A stretch of 64,000 bases of DNA from Oxalobacteraceae bacterium OTU3CINTB1 (GTDB lineage Bacteria; Pseudomonadota; Gammaproteobacteria; Burkholderiales; Burkholderiaceae_D), in assembly GCA_024123955.1 (NCBI GenBank), contig CP099652.1, forward strand, positions 5,518,001 through 5,582,000, written 5' to 3'. The position numbers and the translations under genes are program-made. The notes beneath the pieces were generated by a model that was not told the DNA's origin, searched no databases, and was given only the letters and a program-made list of their open reading frames with translations. This document shows positions 43,983 to 52,588 of this stretch, piece by piece. How positions within the stretch are numbered: position 1 is the stretch's first letter; each line of letters starts with the position of its first letter.

Positions 43983-44450
43983 ATGAACTTTAAGAAACTC
44001 TCGACGGCGGCCGCCCTGGCCACGCTTATGTTCGCAGGTAACGCAATGGCGGCAACCGCCCTGTGCGACGGTTCCGACATCAGCGTGGCCGGCGCCAGCT
44101 GCATCGGCTTCATCAACGGCAACCTGAACGGCAACAACCCGAGCCTCGCCGAGATCAACCTGAACCTGGCCGTGTGGGGTGTGAACCTGACCTCGGCCGT
44201 GCCATCGACCTCGATGCTGTCGGGCCTGAACGGCACCACCATCAACTTCACCCAAATGCTGTACGGCGACACCATCGTCGGCATGCACTTTGGCAATGTG
44301 AAGGACGCCGCAGGCACGAAGTCGAACAACGTCACCGCCTTCTACCGTTTTGACGCTGGCATGGGCCTGGACAGCTTCACCACCAAGTTCGGTTCGCTGT
44401 CGAACGCCACCCTGTATTCGACCGGCACCGCCGTGACGCCGGTTCCGTAA
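43983..44450 (+). CDS. PEP-CTERM protein truncated by a stop codon at its sorting signal
   Basis: A 155-residue exported paralogue of the preceding gene, lacking its Gly/Asn-rich and Thr/Pro segments. The signal peptide (MNFKKLSTAAALATLMFAGN, AMA-A) and the core domain (DISVAGASCIGFINGNLNGN, YGDTIVGMHFGNV) are intact. The frame ends at VTPVP followed by TAA (44448-44450). In the sister gene the same codon is GAA, the Glu of the PEP motif. The frame then continues through AETYAMMLAGLGLMGVVARR to a second stop at 44523-44525. One G-to-T change therefore separates the protein from its membrane anchor. The product is probably secreted unanchored, or rescued by rare readthrough. Confidence 0.85.
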   Translation: MNFKKLSTAAALATLMFAGNAMAATALCDGSDISVAGASCIGFINGNLNGNNPSLAEINLNLAVWGVNLTSAVPSTSMLSGLNGTTINFTQMLYGDTIVGMHFGNVKDAAGTKSNNVTAFYRFDAGMGLDSFTTKFGSLSNATLYSTGTAVTPVP

Positions 44451-44549
44451 GCGGAAACCTACGCGATGATGCTTGCCGGCCTGGGCTTGATGGGCGTGGT
44501 CGCTCGCCGCCGCAAGCAAAAGTAATCCGCGCTTGGCGCATCAAAAGTC

Positions 44550-44581
44550 AAAGGCCCGGTGCTAACGCACCGGGCCTTTTT
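44550..44581 (+). terminator. Rho-independent terminator of the second PEP-CTERM gene
   Basis: GGCCCGGTGC (44553-44562) and GCACCGGGCC (44567-44576) pair around TAAC and are followed by five T residues. Confidence 0.9.
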
Positions 44582-44600
44582 CATTAGTCGTTCGGTTCGC

Positions 44601-44993
44601 CTATATCCACACGTCGTTGACGGCCGTGCGGTCGCTGGTTTCCTCCTCACCCGTGTTGAGCACGCCGCGCGGCTCGATCAGCAGTAGTTTCACCTCCCCA
44701 TCGGCCGACGGCTTGTGCTCGGCGCCTTTCGGCACCACCACCATTTCCCCCTGCGACACCAGCACGTGGCCGTCGCGGAAATCGATCCGCAACTGTCCTT
44801 CCAGTACGATAAAGGTTTCATCAGTGGCGGCATGGGCGTGCCAGATGAAATCGCCCTGCAGCCTGACTATCTTGAATTGGTAATCGTTCATCTCCGCGAC
44901 CACCTTGGGCGCCCACTGCTCAGTAAACAAACTGAATTTCTTGGCGAAATTGATGGTGTGGATGGCGTGCGCCGCCGTCTGCTCGGTATGCAT
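44601..44993 (-). CDS. Cupin-domain protein
   Basis: A 130-residue single-domain cupin. The metal motif 1 region is IWHAHAATDETFIVLEGQL (His, His, Glu) and motif 2 is VVVPKGAEHKPSADGEV. Single-domain cupins of this type bind a metal and act as isomerases, dioxygenases or sensors; the role here is unknown. The ATG at 44993 has AGGA upstream. The AraC gene lies upstream on the same strand (79 bases away), so regulation by it or co-transcription is possible. Confidence 0.85.
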   Translation of the reverse strand: MHTEQTAAHAIHTINFAKKFSLFTEQWAPKVVAEMNDYQFKIVRLQGDFIWHAHAATDETFIVLEGQLRIDFRDGHVLVSQGEMVVVPKGAEHKPSADGEVKLLLIEPRGVLNTGEEETSDRTAVNDVWI

Positions 44994-45071
44994 TGGATTC
45001 GTCCTGTTGCTGTTGGTGAGTGCCCAGCGTACGCAAAACGGGACGGCGTTTCTTGTACGATTGTGCGGACG

Positions 45072-45881
45072 TCAGCCGGCGCGCATTTTCAGCCAGCGCG
45101 CTGGCGACAAGCCATAGGTCTTGCCGAAATGGCGGGTCATGTGGCTTTGATCGGTAAAGCCGGCAAGCAATGCCGCGCCCACCAGCGGCTGGCCCTGAAG
45201 CAGCAGCGAGCGCACCAGGTCGAGGCGGCGCATGGTCAGGTAGCGGTACGGCGAGGTGCCGAACAGCAGCCGGAAATCGCGCGACAGGCTCCAGCGGTCG
45301 CGCCCGCTGTGGCGCTCCAACTCCCCCAACGTGACGCTGTGCGCCAGGGACTCGTGGATGAATTCCCGCGCCAGCTCGGCCGCGCGATAGTCGAACGGCT
45401 GGCTTGATCCCGGCGGCGCCGACACCGCGCTCAGCGCATGGGCCAGGTCGAACAATGCGTCGTCTTCCTCGAGCGCGTCGAGCGGCGCGTCCAGACTGCG
45501 CAATAACAGTTCGCTGGCCGCGTACAGCCTGGGATCGGCGCTGATGCCGTGCTGGATGAAAGGCAGCGCGCGCCCGCCGAGGATCTGCTGGATCAACGCG
45601 GGTTCGATGTACAGCATGCGGTAGCGGAAGCCGGCGTCGGTCCCCGCCTCGCCGTCGTGCAACTCGTCGGGGTGCAGCACGATGGTGGCGCCCGGGACGC
45701 TGTGTCGCTGCCCGCCCCGGTAGTGGAAACTTTGCACCCCGGCCAGGGTGCGGCCGATGGCATAGGTGTCGTGGCGGTGCGGCTCGTAGCCGTGGCCCGA
45801 GAAGAACGCTTCGATGCGCTCCGTGCGGCCCGTCTGCGGCGCGCGCACGATCCAGTCGCCGGCCCGTTTGGTCTTGCTCAC
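45072..45881 (-). CDS. AraC-family transcriptional regulator
   Basis: A 269-residue regulator with an N-terminal cupin-type sensor (SGHGYEPHRHDTYAIGRTLA) and a C-terminal double HTH. VTLGELERHSGRDRWSLSRD is the first helix-turn-helix and AALLAGFTDQSHMTRHFGKT the second, ending in the family signature YGLSPARW. It diverges from the isochorismatase-like gene (138-base gap) and precedes the cupin gene, the two likely targets. The inducer is unknown. Confidence 0.92.
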   Translation of the reverse strand: MSKTKRAGDWIVRAPQTGRTERIEAFFSGHGYEPHRHDTYAIGRTLAGVQSFHYRGGQRHSVPGATIVLHPDELHDGEAGTDAGFRYRMLYIEPALIQQILGGRALPFIQHGISADPRLYAASELLLRSLDAPLDALEEDDALFDLAHALSAVSAPPGSSQPFDYRAAELAREFIHESLAHSVTLGELERHSGRDRWSLSRDFRLLFGTSPYRYLTMRRLDLVRSLLLQGQPLVGAALLAGFTDQSHMTRHFGKTYGLSPARWLKMRAG

Positions 45882-46019
45882 GGCGCAGGCTTCGAGAAAG
45901 TGGCGACGTTCATTCGCGGTCCATCGTCGGGTTGGGAGGAACCTGGAATTCTACTCTTTCCCGATGTTGTGATGGAGCTACAATCGACCTTTACGCTTTC
46001 CCACATCTGGAGCAACACT

Positions 46020-46586
46020 ATGCAAGTAAGCACGGCGGCACTGATCATCATCGATATGCAAAAAGGCATGGCCGATCCGGCGGCCGGCATGCGCAACAAC
46101 CCCGAGGCGGAACAGAACATCGCAGCCTTGCTTGGCGCCTGGCGGACGGCGGGTTCCACGGTTGTCCATGTCCGCCACATTTCGAGAACGGTTGGTTCGC
46201 TGTTCTGGCCCGGGCAAGTTGGGGTCGAGTTTCAGGAACGACTGGCTCCTTTGCCGGACGCCTACGTGATCGAGAAGAATGTGCCCGACGCCTTCATCAA
46301 CACCGGGTTGGAGCGCTGGCTGCGCGTGCGCGGCATCAGCGAACTCGTCATCGTCGGCGTGAGCACCAACAACTCGGTGGAGGCCAGCGCGCGGACGGCG
46401 GGCAATCTCGGCTTCGCGACCCATGTCGTGGCGGATGCGTGTTTCGCGTTCGCCAAAGCCGATTACGCGGGCGTGCCACGCAGCGCCGAGGACGTGCACG
46501 CCATGGCGTTGTCCAATCTGGACGGCGAATACGCGACCATCGTTCAGACCCGGGATGTGCTCGATGCGTTTGAAACCGCTGCGTGA
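46020..46586 (+). CDS. Isochorismatase-family hydrolase with Ser at the Cys position
   Basis: A 188-residue isochorismatase-fold protein. ALIIIDMQKGMADPAAGM supplies the catalytic Asp and VIEKNVPDAFINTGLE the Lys. The nucleophile motif reads VGVSTNNSVEASARTAGNLG, where cysteine hydrolases such as nicotinamidase have Cys; here it is Ser119. That resembles the Cys-less isochorismatases more than amidases, so chemistry is uncertain. The ATG at 46020 has GGAG about ten bases upstream. It diverges from the AraC gene. Confidence 0.85.
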   Translation: MQVSTAALIIIDMQKGMADPAAGMRNNPEAEQNIAALLGAWRTAGSTVVHVRHISRTVGSLFWPGQVGVEFQERLAPLPDAYVIEKNVPDAFINTGLERWLRVRGISELVIVGVSTNNSVEASARTAGNLGFATHVVADACFAFAKADYAGVPRSAEDVHAMALSNLDGEYATIVQTRDVLDAFETAA

Positions 46587-46703
46587 TGCGCATCGCCCTC
46601 GGCGGGGCGGGAGCGATACGTTTGCACATGCGCAATTGACGTCGAGGGGGCTGGAATGGATTGCTGCGAATCTGCAGGCCCTCCCAACACCGGCGCTAGC
46701 GGG

Positions 46704-47303
46704 TTAGGTCCCCTGATCGGTGGCTTTGCCGGTATCGGCAAGAACCGATTCCCCGATCGCGTAGAACTGGCCGCCGGCGATGTAATGCAAACTGCGCAGG
46801 TTTGGGTCGGCTTTGTCGAATTCCCAATGGCCGTTGCGGAACACGCGGTCGTCGGCCCAAGCCTCCACTACTTCCCCAATGAACAAGTCGTAGGTCTGCT
46901 GGATGTGCGGCTCGGGGATCACTTTGCAGATCAGCCAGGCCGAGCAGCCGGAGACCAGTGGCGTGTTATGTTCACCGGCGCGAAATAATTCGATCCCGCA
47001 TTTTTTCAGCTTGTCCGGCGCGTCGGCCAGGCTCAGATTGCCAACGTCGTAGGTCAGCTGGACTTGGCCCACGTTGGGCACCTGCAGCGCAAAGTAACCG
47101 CTGCCCTCCACCAGCCCGCGCGTGCTGGTCGCCTTGTCCAACACCAGCGTCACCTTGGGCGGAGCGAAATCCAGCGCGCAAGACCAGGCCGCCGCCATGA
47201 CGTTATCCACACCATCGTGCGAGGCCGACACCAGCACCGTCGGCCCGTGATTGAGCAGCCGATATGCCTTTTCCAGTTCAACTGCCACCATATGTTCGTT
47301 CAT
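46704..47303 (-). CDS. Flavin reductase-like (FMN-binding split barrel) protein
   Basis: A 199-residue flavoprotein of the flavin reductase/DIM6 family. NHGPTVLVSASHDGVDNVMA, with AAWSCALDFAPPKVTLVLDK, is the flavin-binding split-barrel core. It probably reduces free FMN for a partner oxygenase or transfers electrons itself. It is the last gene of a minus-strand cluster (47.3-51.5 kb) that also encodes a multidomain oxidoreductase, which makes a redox role consistent. Confidence 0.85.
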   Translation of the reverse strand: MNEHMVAVELEKAYRLLNHGPTVLVSASHDGVDNVMAAAWSCALDFAPPKVTLVLDKATSTRGLVEGSGYFALQVPNVGQVQLTYDVGNLSLADAPDKLKKCGIELFRAGEHNTPLVSGCSAWLICKVIPEPHIQQTYDLFIGEVVEAWADDRVFRNGHWEFDKADPNLRSLHYIAGGQFYAIGESVLADTGKATDQGT

Positions 47304-47358
47304 TTTTACTCCCGCAAATACTCAGCAGGAGATTATGCATCGGATCGGAACTGGCTGC

Positions 47359-48354
47359 TCACGCCAGTGTCTGCAACTCACCTTTGACGACAGCACTCAA
47401 CGTCCGCGCCGCGAAGACAGCGATGCAAACGGTCGTCGTTGCCAGCAACAGCAGAGCGAGGCCATCTGCAACAATATGATGCGCGTGGCCCGCGTATCGC
47501 AAGGCGGCCAAGGTGGCGGCCGCCAGCGGGAAGCTGGCCGCCCACCACGACAGCCGGAACGGCTGTTCCGCAACCAGCACCCGCAACCGGCCGGCGACGA
47601 TCGCGAGCGCGAAGAACATCACCATGACCAAGCCTTCGGCAAACAGATCGACCTGCCCGGTTGTCGCGATGTAGGCCGAGAAGCCGACACTGAACGGCGC
47701 GCTGAGCAGCAGCAACGTCGGCTGCAGCGGCGCGGGCATCGCGTCCTCGCGCATCAAGCGGGTCAGCACCATGCTCAGCAGCGGCAAACCGAACACAAGA
47801 CCGACCGCGACCGAAAACACCATCACGCCGTGCATTGACGATTGCCAGCCGAGCGCGGGCAAGGCCAGCGGCACGTCGAGCAGGCCGACGACAGGAATCA
47901 GGAGCGCGGGCGTGATCACGGCTTGCTTTTCCCTCAGCCAGCGGCCGGTGATCGATAGCGAAAACACCGCCATGCCGACGGCGCCGGCCACCCACAGCAT
48001 GCGCGCGGCGGCGAGCTGGAACGGCGCCAGCAGAATCGGCAGCAACAGCAAGGTGATCAGCGGTGTGCCAAACAGGTTGCCGGCGACGGCGTGGGCGAAC
48101 TCGCGGCGTACCGCGTCGAAGCCGTTCCAGGCCTTGATCGCATAGCCCGCGCCCACCGCAACAAAGGCCAATAGCGCAGCCACCGCCAATCCATCGCCGA
48201 TCCATGCGGGCACGCCGAAGCGCTCGGCGGCCAGACGCCAGGCCACCGCCAAGCCGATGCTGCCCATGACGGCGCCAAACAGCCCGACCGGTATATAGTG
48301 AAGCGTACTGCTTGGGACGGCATTGGCCGCCGGATGTGTTGCGTTCATGGTCAT
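47359..48354 (-). CDS. SLAC1/TehA-type anion channel family membrane protein
   Basis: A 331-residue protein with about ten membrane helices in the TehA/SLAC1 pattern (YIPVGLFGAVMGSIGLAVAW at the start, then FGTPLITLLLLPILLAPFQL and FSVGFSAYIATTGQVDLFA). The family carries anions or acts in tellurite tolerance. It is sandwiched in a redox operon, with its start six bases after the upstream gene's stop, so it is co-translated. The permeant ion is unknown. Confidence 0.88.
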   Translation of the reverse strand: MTMNATHPAANAVPSSTLHYIPVGLFGAVMGSIGLAVAWRLAAERFGVPAWIGDGLAVAALLAFVAVGAGYAIKAWNGFDAVRREFAHAVAGNLFGTPLITLLLLPILLAPFQLAAARMLWVAGAVGMAVFSLSITGRWLREKQAVITPALLIPVVGLLDVPLALPALGWQSSMHGVMVFSVAVGLVFGLPLLSMVLTRLMREDAMPAPLQPTLLLLSAPFSVGFSAYIATTGQVDLFAEGLVMVMFFALAIVAGRLRVLVAEQPFRLSWWAASFPLAAATLAALRYAGHAHHIVADGLALLLLATTTVCIAVFAARTLSAVVKGELQTLA

Positions 48355-48360
48355 TGCTCC

Positions 48361-49920
48361 TTAAAGGTCTAGTTCGAGCGTGTCGCCGCTGGCGCGCGAA
48401 ACGCAAATGCACATGTGATCGGCGCGATCTTCGTCGCTGAGCGCGTTGTCGCGGTGTTCCGGCGTGCCGGCCAGTACCTTGACGCGGCAGGTGCCGCAGT
48501 TGCCGATCCGGCAGGAGGCTGGCGCATCGACGCCGGCGGCCTCCACCGCCTCCAGAATGCTGGCGCTGGCCGGCACTTCAATCACCTTGCGGCTGCGCTT
48601 CAAGGTCACGATGACGGGCCGGTTGACGGCGCGCGCATCGGCCGCGAAGCGTTCGATCAGGACGCGCACGCCCAGTCGCTTGGCGGTTTCGGTCACCGCG
48701 TCGAGCAGGCGCGCCGGGCCGCAGGCGACGATGACGCCCTCGCCTGCCATGACCGTCTCGAGCGACAGGCGCCGGCCTTCGTCGGCGGCGTACACGACCA
48801 GGCGTGGTCCCAGTTCGCGTTCGAGCTGGTCGAGGAACGGCGCTTGCCGGCGCGACCGCACGGCGTAGTGCAGCACGAAGTCGCGATGTTCGGCGATCAA
48901 GGTATGCGCCATCGCCTTGATCGGCGTGATGCCGATGCCGCCGGCGATCAGCACCACCGCGCCGTCGGCCGGCAAGGCGAAATCGTTGCGTGGCAGCGAG
49001 CAGCGCAGCAGCATGCCAAGGTGATATTCCGCATGCACGCTGGCCGAGCCGCCCTTGCCCTCGTCCTCGCGCAGCACGGCGATCTCATAGACGCCGGGCT
49101 GCGCGGGATCGGAAGCGATCGAATAGCTGCGCGTGGCGGCGCTGCCATCGGCCAGCAGTACCGGCACGTCGATGTGGGCGCCGGCTTGGACCGCCGGCAA
49201 GTCGCCGCCATCGAAGCTTTTCAATTCGTAGGCTCGCACCTGCGGCGTCAGCTGCCGCACGCCGCTGACCACCAGCGCCAGCGGGCCATCGCCCAATTCG
49301 CTCAAAGGTTGCTTGGCGGCGCTCGCGGCCAGTTGCTCCTTGAGACGCTTGACTTGCGCGTACAGCGGCGCCGTCATGGTGTTGATTTCGGTTTCGGTGA
49401 AGCGCGGCGTGATGTGCTGCGGACAGTTCCAGTCGTAGCCTTCGACGGTGATCACGAAAGCGCGCTCGATGCGCGCCGCATAGCCGGGCGTGCGCAGCCG
49501 CTCGATCAGCGCGGCATCGTCCGCCGCCTCCACCAAGCGCACGCGGCCGATGAGCTTCAGGCGCATCTGGTTGGCGTAATCCATCACGATGATGGAGATG
49601 CGGTCGTCCTTTTGCAGGTTTCCCACGCTGAGGTATTGCACATTGCCGCGAAAGTCGGCGAAGGCGACGGTCTTCGGATCGAGGACCTTCAGGAAGCCGG
49701 CCGGGCCGCCGCGATGCTGCACATACGGCCAGCCCGTCTCGCTCACCGTGGCCTGGTAAAAATGGTCGGCCTGGGCGATGAACTCGGCCTCCATGCGGCC
49801 CAGGCGGTCGGCCCGGTTGGTCATCAGGTCGAAGCCTTCGTATTGCTCGCGGCTTCCCATGCGTTCCTGCATGGCGCGCACGTTCGGGGTAAAGGTGATG
49901 TCGGAAAATGCGCGGCCCAT
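48361..49920 (-). CDS. PNPOx-like/ferredoxin reductase/2Fe-2S ferredoxin fusion oxidoreductase
   Basis: A 519-residue three-part protein. Residues 1-180 are a pyridoxamine phosphate oxidase-like split barrel (FYQATVSETGWPYVQHRGGP). Residues 210-420 are a ferredoxin-NADP reductase module (ATRSYSIASDPAQPGVYEIA for FAD, VVLIAGGIGITPIKAMAHTL for NAD(P)H). Residues 430-519 are a plant-type 2Fe-2S ferredoxin with CRIGNCGTC and a final Cys in HMCICVS. It can move electrons from NAD(P)H through FAD and the cluster to a flavin or substrate on the barrel. It is cotranscribed with the neighbours on both sides; the substrate is unknown. Confidence 0.88.
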   Translation of the reverse strand: MGRAFSDITFTPNVRAMQERMGSREQYEGFDLMTNRADRLGRMEAEFIAQADHFYQATVSETGWPYVQHRGGPAGFLKVLDPKTVAFADFRGNVQYLSVGNLQKDDRISIIVMDYANQMRLKLIGRVRLVEAADDAALIERLRTPGYAARIERAFVITVEGYDWNCPQHITPRFTETEINTMTAPLYAQVKRLKEQLAASAAKQPLSELGDGPLALVVSGVRQLTPQVRAYELKSFDGGDLPAVQAGAHIDVPVLLADGSAATRSYSIASDPAQPGVYEIAVLREDEGKGGSASVHAEYHLGMLLRCSLPRNDFALPADGAVVLIAGGIGITPIKAMAHTLIAEHRDFVLHYAVRSRRQAPFLDQLERELGPRLVVYAADEGRRLSLETVMAGEGVIVACGPARLLDAVTETAKRLGVRVLIERFAADARAVNRPVIVTLKRSRKVIEVPASASILEAVEAAGVDAPASCRIGNCGTCRVKVLAGTPEHRDNALSDEDRADHMCICVSRASGDTLELDL

Positions 49921-49944
49921 GATGGCTCCTGATAAAAGTGAGGT

Positions 49945-50916
49945 TTAACGTTTGACGTTGCGACCGAGGAACTCGCGCATCAGCTTTGCGATCTTGTCGC
50001 CCTCTTCTTCGAGGGCGAAGTGGCCGGTGTCCAGCAGGTGCAGCTCAGCTTTCGGCAGGTCGCGCAGGTAAGGCGTGGCCCCGGCCGCCGGGAAGATCTT
50101 GTCGCCCTTGCCCCAGACGATCAGCATCGGCGGCTGGTGTTTGCGGAAATACGCTTGCCACTCGGGATAGCGCGGCGGATTGGTGCCGTAGCTGTAGAAC
50201 ATTTCTATCTGAACGTCCTTGTTGCCGGGACGGTCCAGATAAGCTTGGTCGAGCATCCACGCGTCGGGGCTGACGTTGACGTCCGGCTTGCGGAAGCCTT
50301 CGGTGTATTGCCACTTGGTGCCGCCGATCTCCAGCAGCGGACGCAGCTTGGCGGCCTTGGCTTCGGTTTTGTCTTTCCAGTACTCCTTGACCGGTTGCCA
50401 GAACTCGTTATCCAGCCCTTCGTCGTAGGCGTTACCGTTTTGCACCACGATCGCCGTGACCCGTTCCGGATGGGCGGCGGCCAGTCGGTAGCCGATCGGC
50501 GCGCCATAGTCCTGCACGTAGAGCGCGTATTTCGTCAGCCCAAGCTGGCTGGTCAGTTTGTCGATCACCTTGGCCTGGTTGTCGAAGCTGTAGGTGAACT
50601 TGTCCATTGGCGGCTGGTCGCTCTGGCCATAGCCCGGATAGTCCGGCGCGATCACATGATAGCGGTCGGCCAGTTGCGGAATCAGGTTGCGGAACATCTG
50701 CGACGAGGTCGGAAAACCGTGCAGCAGCAACAGGGTCGGCGCGTTTTTCGGGCCGGCTTCGCGGTAAAACACTTTTACGCCGTCGATGCTGGCCGTGTGA
50801 TAGCTCACGGCGGTCGATGCGGCGGGAGTGGCAGGCGCGGCGCCGGCGGCGGCAGTGACGGCAACGAAGCCGGCGGTGACGGCCAGGCGGGCCCAGACGG
50901 AAGAGGACGAGTTCAT
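49945..50916 (-). CDS. Exported alpha/beta hydrolase (epoxide hydrolase/haloalkane dehalogenase type)
   Basis: A 323-residue hydrolase with a signal peptide (residues 1-27, [17 protein letters not shown]). [20 protein letters not shown] gives the HGFP oxyanion motif. [20 protein letters not shown] places Asp, not Ser, at the nucleophile position, as in epoxide hydrolases and dehalogenases. [11 protein letters not shown] holds the catalytic His. It is periplasmic, unlike most soluble homologues. It lies 24 bases upstream of the fusion oxidoreductase in the same operon. Confidence 0.87.
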   Translation of the reverse strand: MNSSSSVWARLAVTAGFVAVTAAAGAAPATPAASTAVSYHTASIDGVKVFYREAGPKNAPTLLLLHGFPTSSQMFRNLIPQLADRYHVIAPDYPGYGQSDQPPMDKFTYSFDNQAKVIDKLTSQLGLTKYALYVQDYGAPIGYRLAAAHPERVTAIVVQNGNAYDEGLDNEFWQPVKEYWKDKTEAKAAKLRPLLEIGGTKWQYTEGFRKPDVNVSPDAWMLDQAYLDRPGNKDVQIEMFYSYGTNPPRYPEWQAYFRKHQPPMLIVWGKGDKIFPAAGATPYLRDLPKAELHLLDTGHFALEEEGDKIAKLMREFLGRNVKR

Positions 50917-50950
50917 GGCGATGCTCCTAGAGATGGAATGGGTGGGGGAA

Positions 50951-51496
50951 TCAGGCGGCCAGTTTCAAGTCCACTTGCGGGAAGTCGATGTCGACTTTGC
51001 TGGCCTTGCCAAGGATGTTGGTCAGGAAGTTCATACCGACGTGGGTAATGATTTCCACGATGTCGGCATCGGTGAAGCCGGCGCTGCGCAGTTGGGCGAT
51101 TTCGATGGCGCTCACATCGCCCTTCTTTTCCATCAGGCTGGTGGCGAATTGGACGGCCAGGGCCGCTTGCGCGTCTTCGCTGGTGCCGTGGCGGGCGGCG
51201 TTGATTTCGTCGCCGGTCAGTCCGCTCTTGCGGCCGATGGCGGTGTGCGCCGAGACGCAGTATTCGCAGCCGTTTTGCTGGGCCAGCGCCAGGGCGATGC
51301 GTTCGCGGGTTTGATGGTCCAGGCTGCCGGCGCCAGCCACGCCGTACAGGCCCAGGAAGGCGCGCAGGGCGACGGGCGAGTTGGCGAATACTTTGAGGAA
51401 GTTTGGCACCATGCCGAGCTGGGCCTGGATGGTGTCCAGCAGGGCTTGTTGTTCGGCGTTGGCGTTGCTGCTGTCGATGATGGTGATGCGGCTCAT
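50951..51496 (-). CDS. AhpD-like carboxymuconolactone decarboxylase-family protein
   Basis: A 181-residue protein. [20 protein letters not shown] is the AhpD-type CxxC-x-x-x-H redox centre, and [10 protein letters not shown] precedes it. Members act as alkylhydroperoxidases or peroxidase-like detoxifiers. It is the first gene of the five-gene minus-strand cluster and sits opposite the LysR gene. Together with the flavin reductase and ferredoxin fusion it suggests a response to a reactive or toxic organic compound. Confidence 0.9.
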   Translation of the reverse strand: MSRITIIDSSNANAEQQALLDTIQAQLGMVPNFLKVFANSPVALRAFLGLYGVAGAGSLDHQTRERIALALAQQNGCEYCVSAHTAIGRKSGLTGDEINAARHGTSEDAQAALAVQFATSLMEKKGDVSAIEIAQLRSAGFTDADIVEIITHVGMNFLTNILGKASKVDIDFPQVDLKLAA

Positions 51497-51611
51497 GGTG
51501 TTCTCCTTGGGTGGTTGACGAAGTGTTATCCAGCGAATACAGTTTGATTCTTTTGTCGCCTAATTAGAATCCTTACAACCTGCAATGAACCATTCCTGAA
51601 AGTGGAATAAT

Positions 51612-52511
51612 ATGGATCGGCTCTACACCATGTCGATATTCCTGGCCGTGGTCGACGAAGGCGGCTTCGCCCCGGCCGCGCGCAAGTTGCGGATCTCGCC
51701 GCCGGTGGTGACGCGGGCGGTGACGGAGCTCGAGGAAACGATGGGCGTGCGCCTGCTGACGCGCACCACGCGGATGGTGCGCTTGACCGATGTGGGCGCG
51801 CGGTATGCGGCGGACTGCCGCCGCATCCTGGCCGACGTGTCCGATTCCGAGCAGGCGGCGACCGGCACGCACGGGGAGCCGCGCGGTAGGCTGGTTATCA
51901 CCGCGCCGGTGCTGTTCGGCGCCATGTATGTGACGCCGGTGGTGACCGAGTATCTCCGCCGCTATCCGGAAACCGAGGTGGAATGCCGCTTCGTCGATCG
52001 CGTGGTTAACATGATGGATGAAGGGATCGATGTGGCGATCCGCATTGGCCAGTTGCCAGATTCGAGCTATCAGGCGGTTCGGGTGGGCCAGGTGCGGCAG
52101 GTGGTGTGCGCGTCGCCGGCTTACCTTGAAGCGCGCGGATTGCCGCTGATGCCGGAGGAGCTAGGCGGGCATGACATCGTGCTGGCTAACGCCGTCACCG
52201 CATCGCCCGACTGGCGCTTCGAGTTCAAGCGCCAACCGGTGGTCGTGCGAGTGCGTCCGCGCCTTACCAGTACCAGCAATGACGCGGCCATCGGGGCGGT
52301 GGTGCGGGGATTTGGCATGACGAGGGTGATTTCCTATATGGTCGCGCCGCACTTGGCGGCCGGGCGGCTCAAGACGGTGCTGACGCAGTATGAGTCGGCC
52401 CCGGTGCCGGTTAGCGTGGTGCACCATGAGGGGCGCCGTTCTACGACCAAGGTGAGGGCCTTTATCGACCTTGCGGTGTCGTTGTTGCGGGCCGAGGGCG
52501 CTTTCAACTAA
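51612..52511 (+). CDS. LysR-family transcriptional regulator
   Basis: A 299-residue LysR protein. Residues 1-60 are the winged HTH (MSIFLAVVDEGGFAPAARKL, ISPPVVTRAVTELEETMGVR). The effector domain follows, with the type seen in many AphB/DmlR-like members (ALANAV-like segment IVLANAVTASPDWRFEF). It is divergently transcribed from the AhpD-like gene across a 115-base gap, so it probably controls the redox/hydrolase operon in response to its substrate. Confidence 0.92.
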   Translation: MDRLYTMSIFLAVVDEGGFAPAARKLRISPPVVTRAVTELEETMGVRLLTRTTRMVRLTDVGARYAADCRRILADVSDSEQAATGTHGEPRGRLVITAPVLFGAMYVTPVVTEYLRRYPETEVECRFVDRVVNMMDEGIDVAIRIGQLPDSSYQAVRVGQVRQVVCASPAYLEARGLPLMPEELGGHDIVLANAVTASPDWRFEFKRQPVVVRVRPRLTSTSNDAAIGAVVRGFGMTRVISYMVAPHLAAGRLKTVLTQYESAPVPVSVVHHEGRRSTTKVRAFIDLAVSLLRAEGAFN

Positions 52512-52588
52512 TTGGCGCAACTCGCGTATCAGAACAGGTGTGATATGTTCTGATGCGATCGGAAATGCGGCCGTGGCTTCTCATGCAG

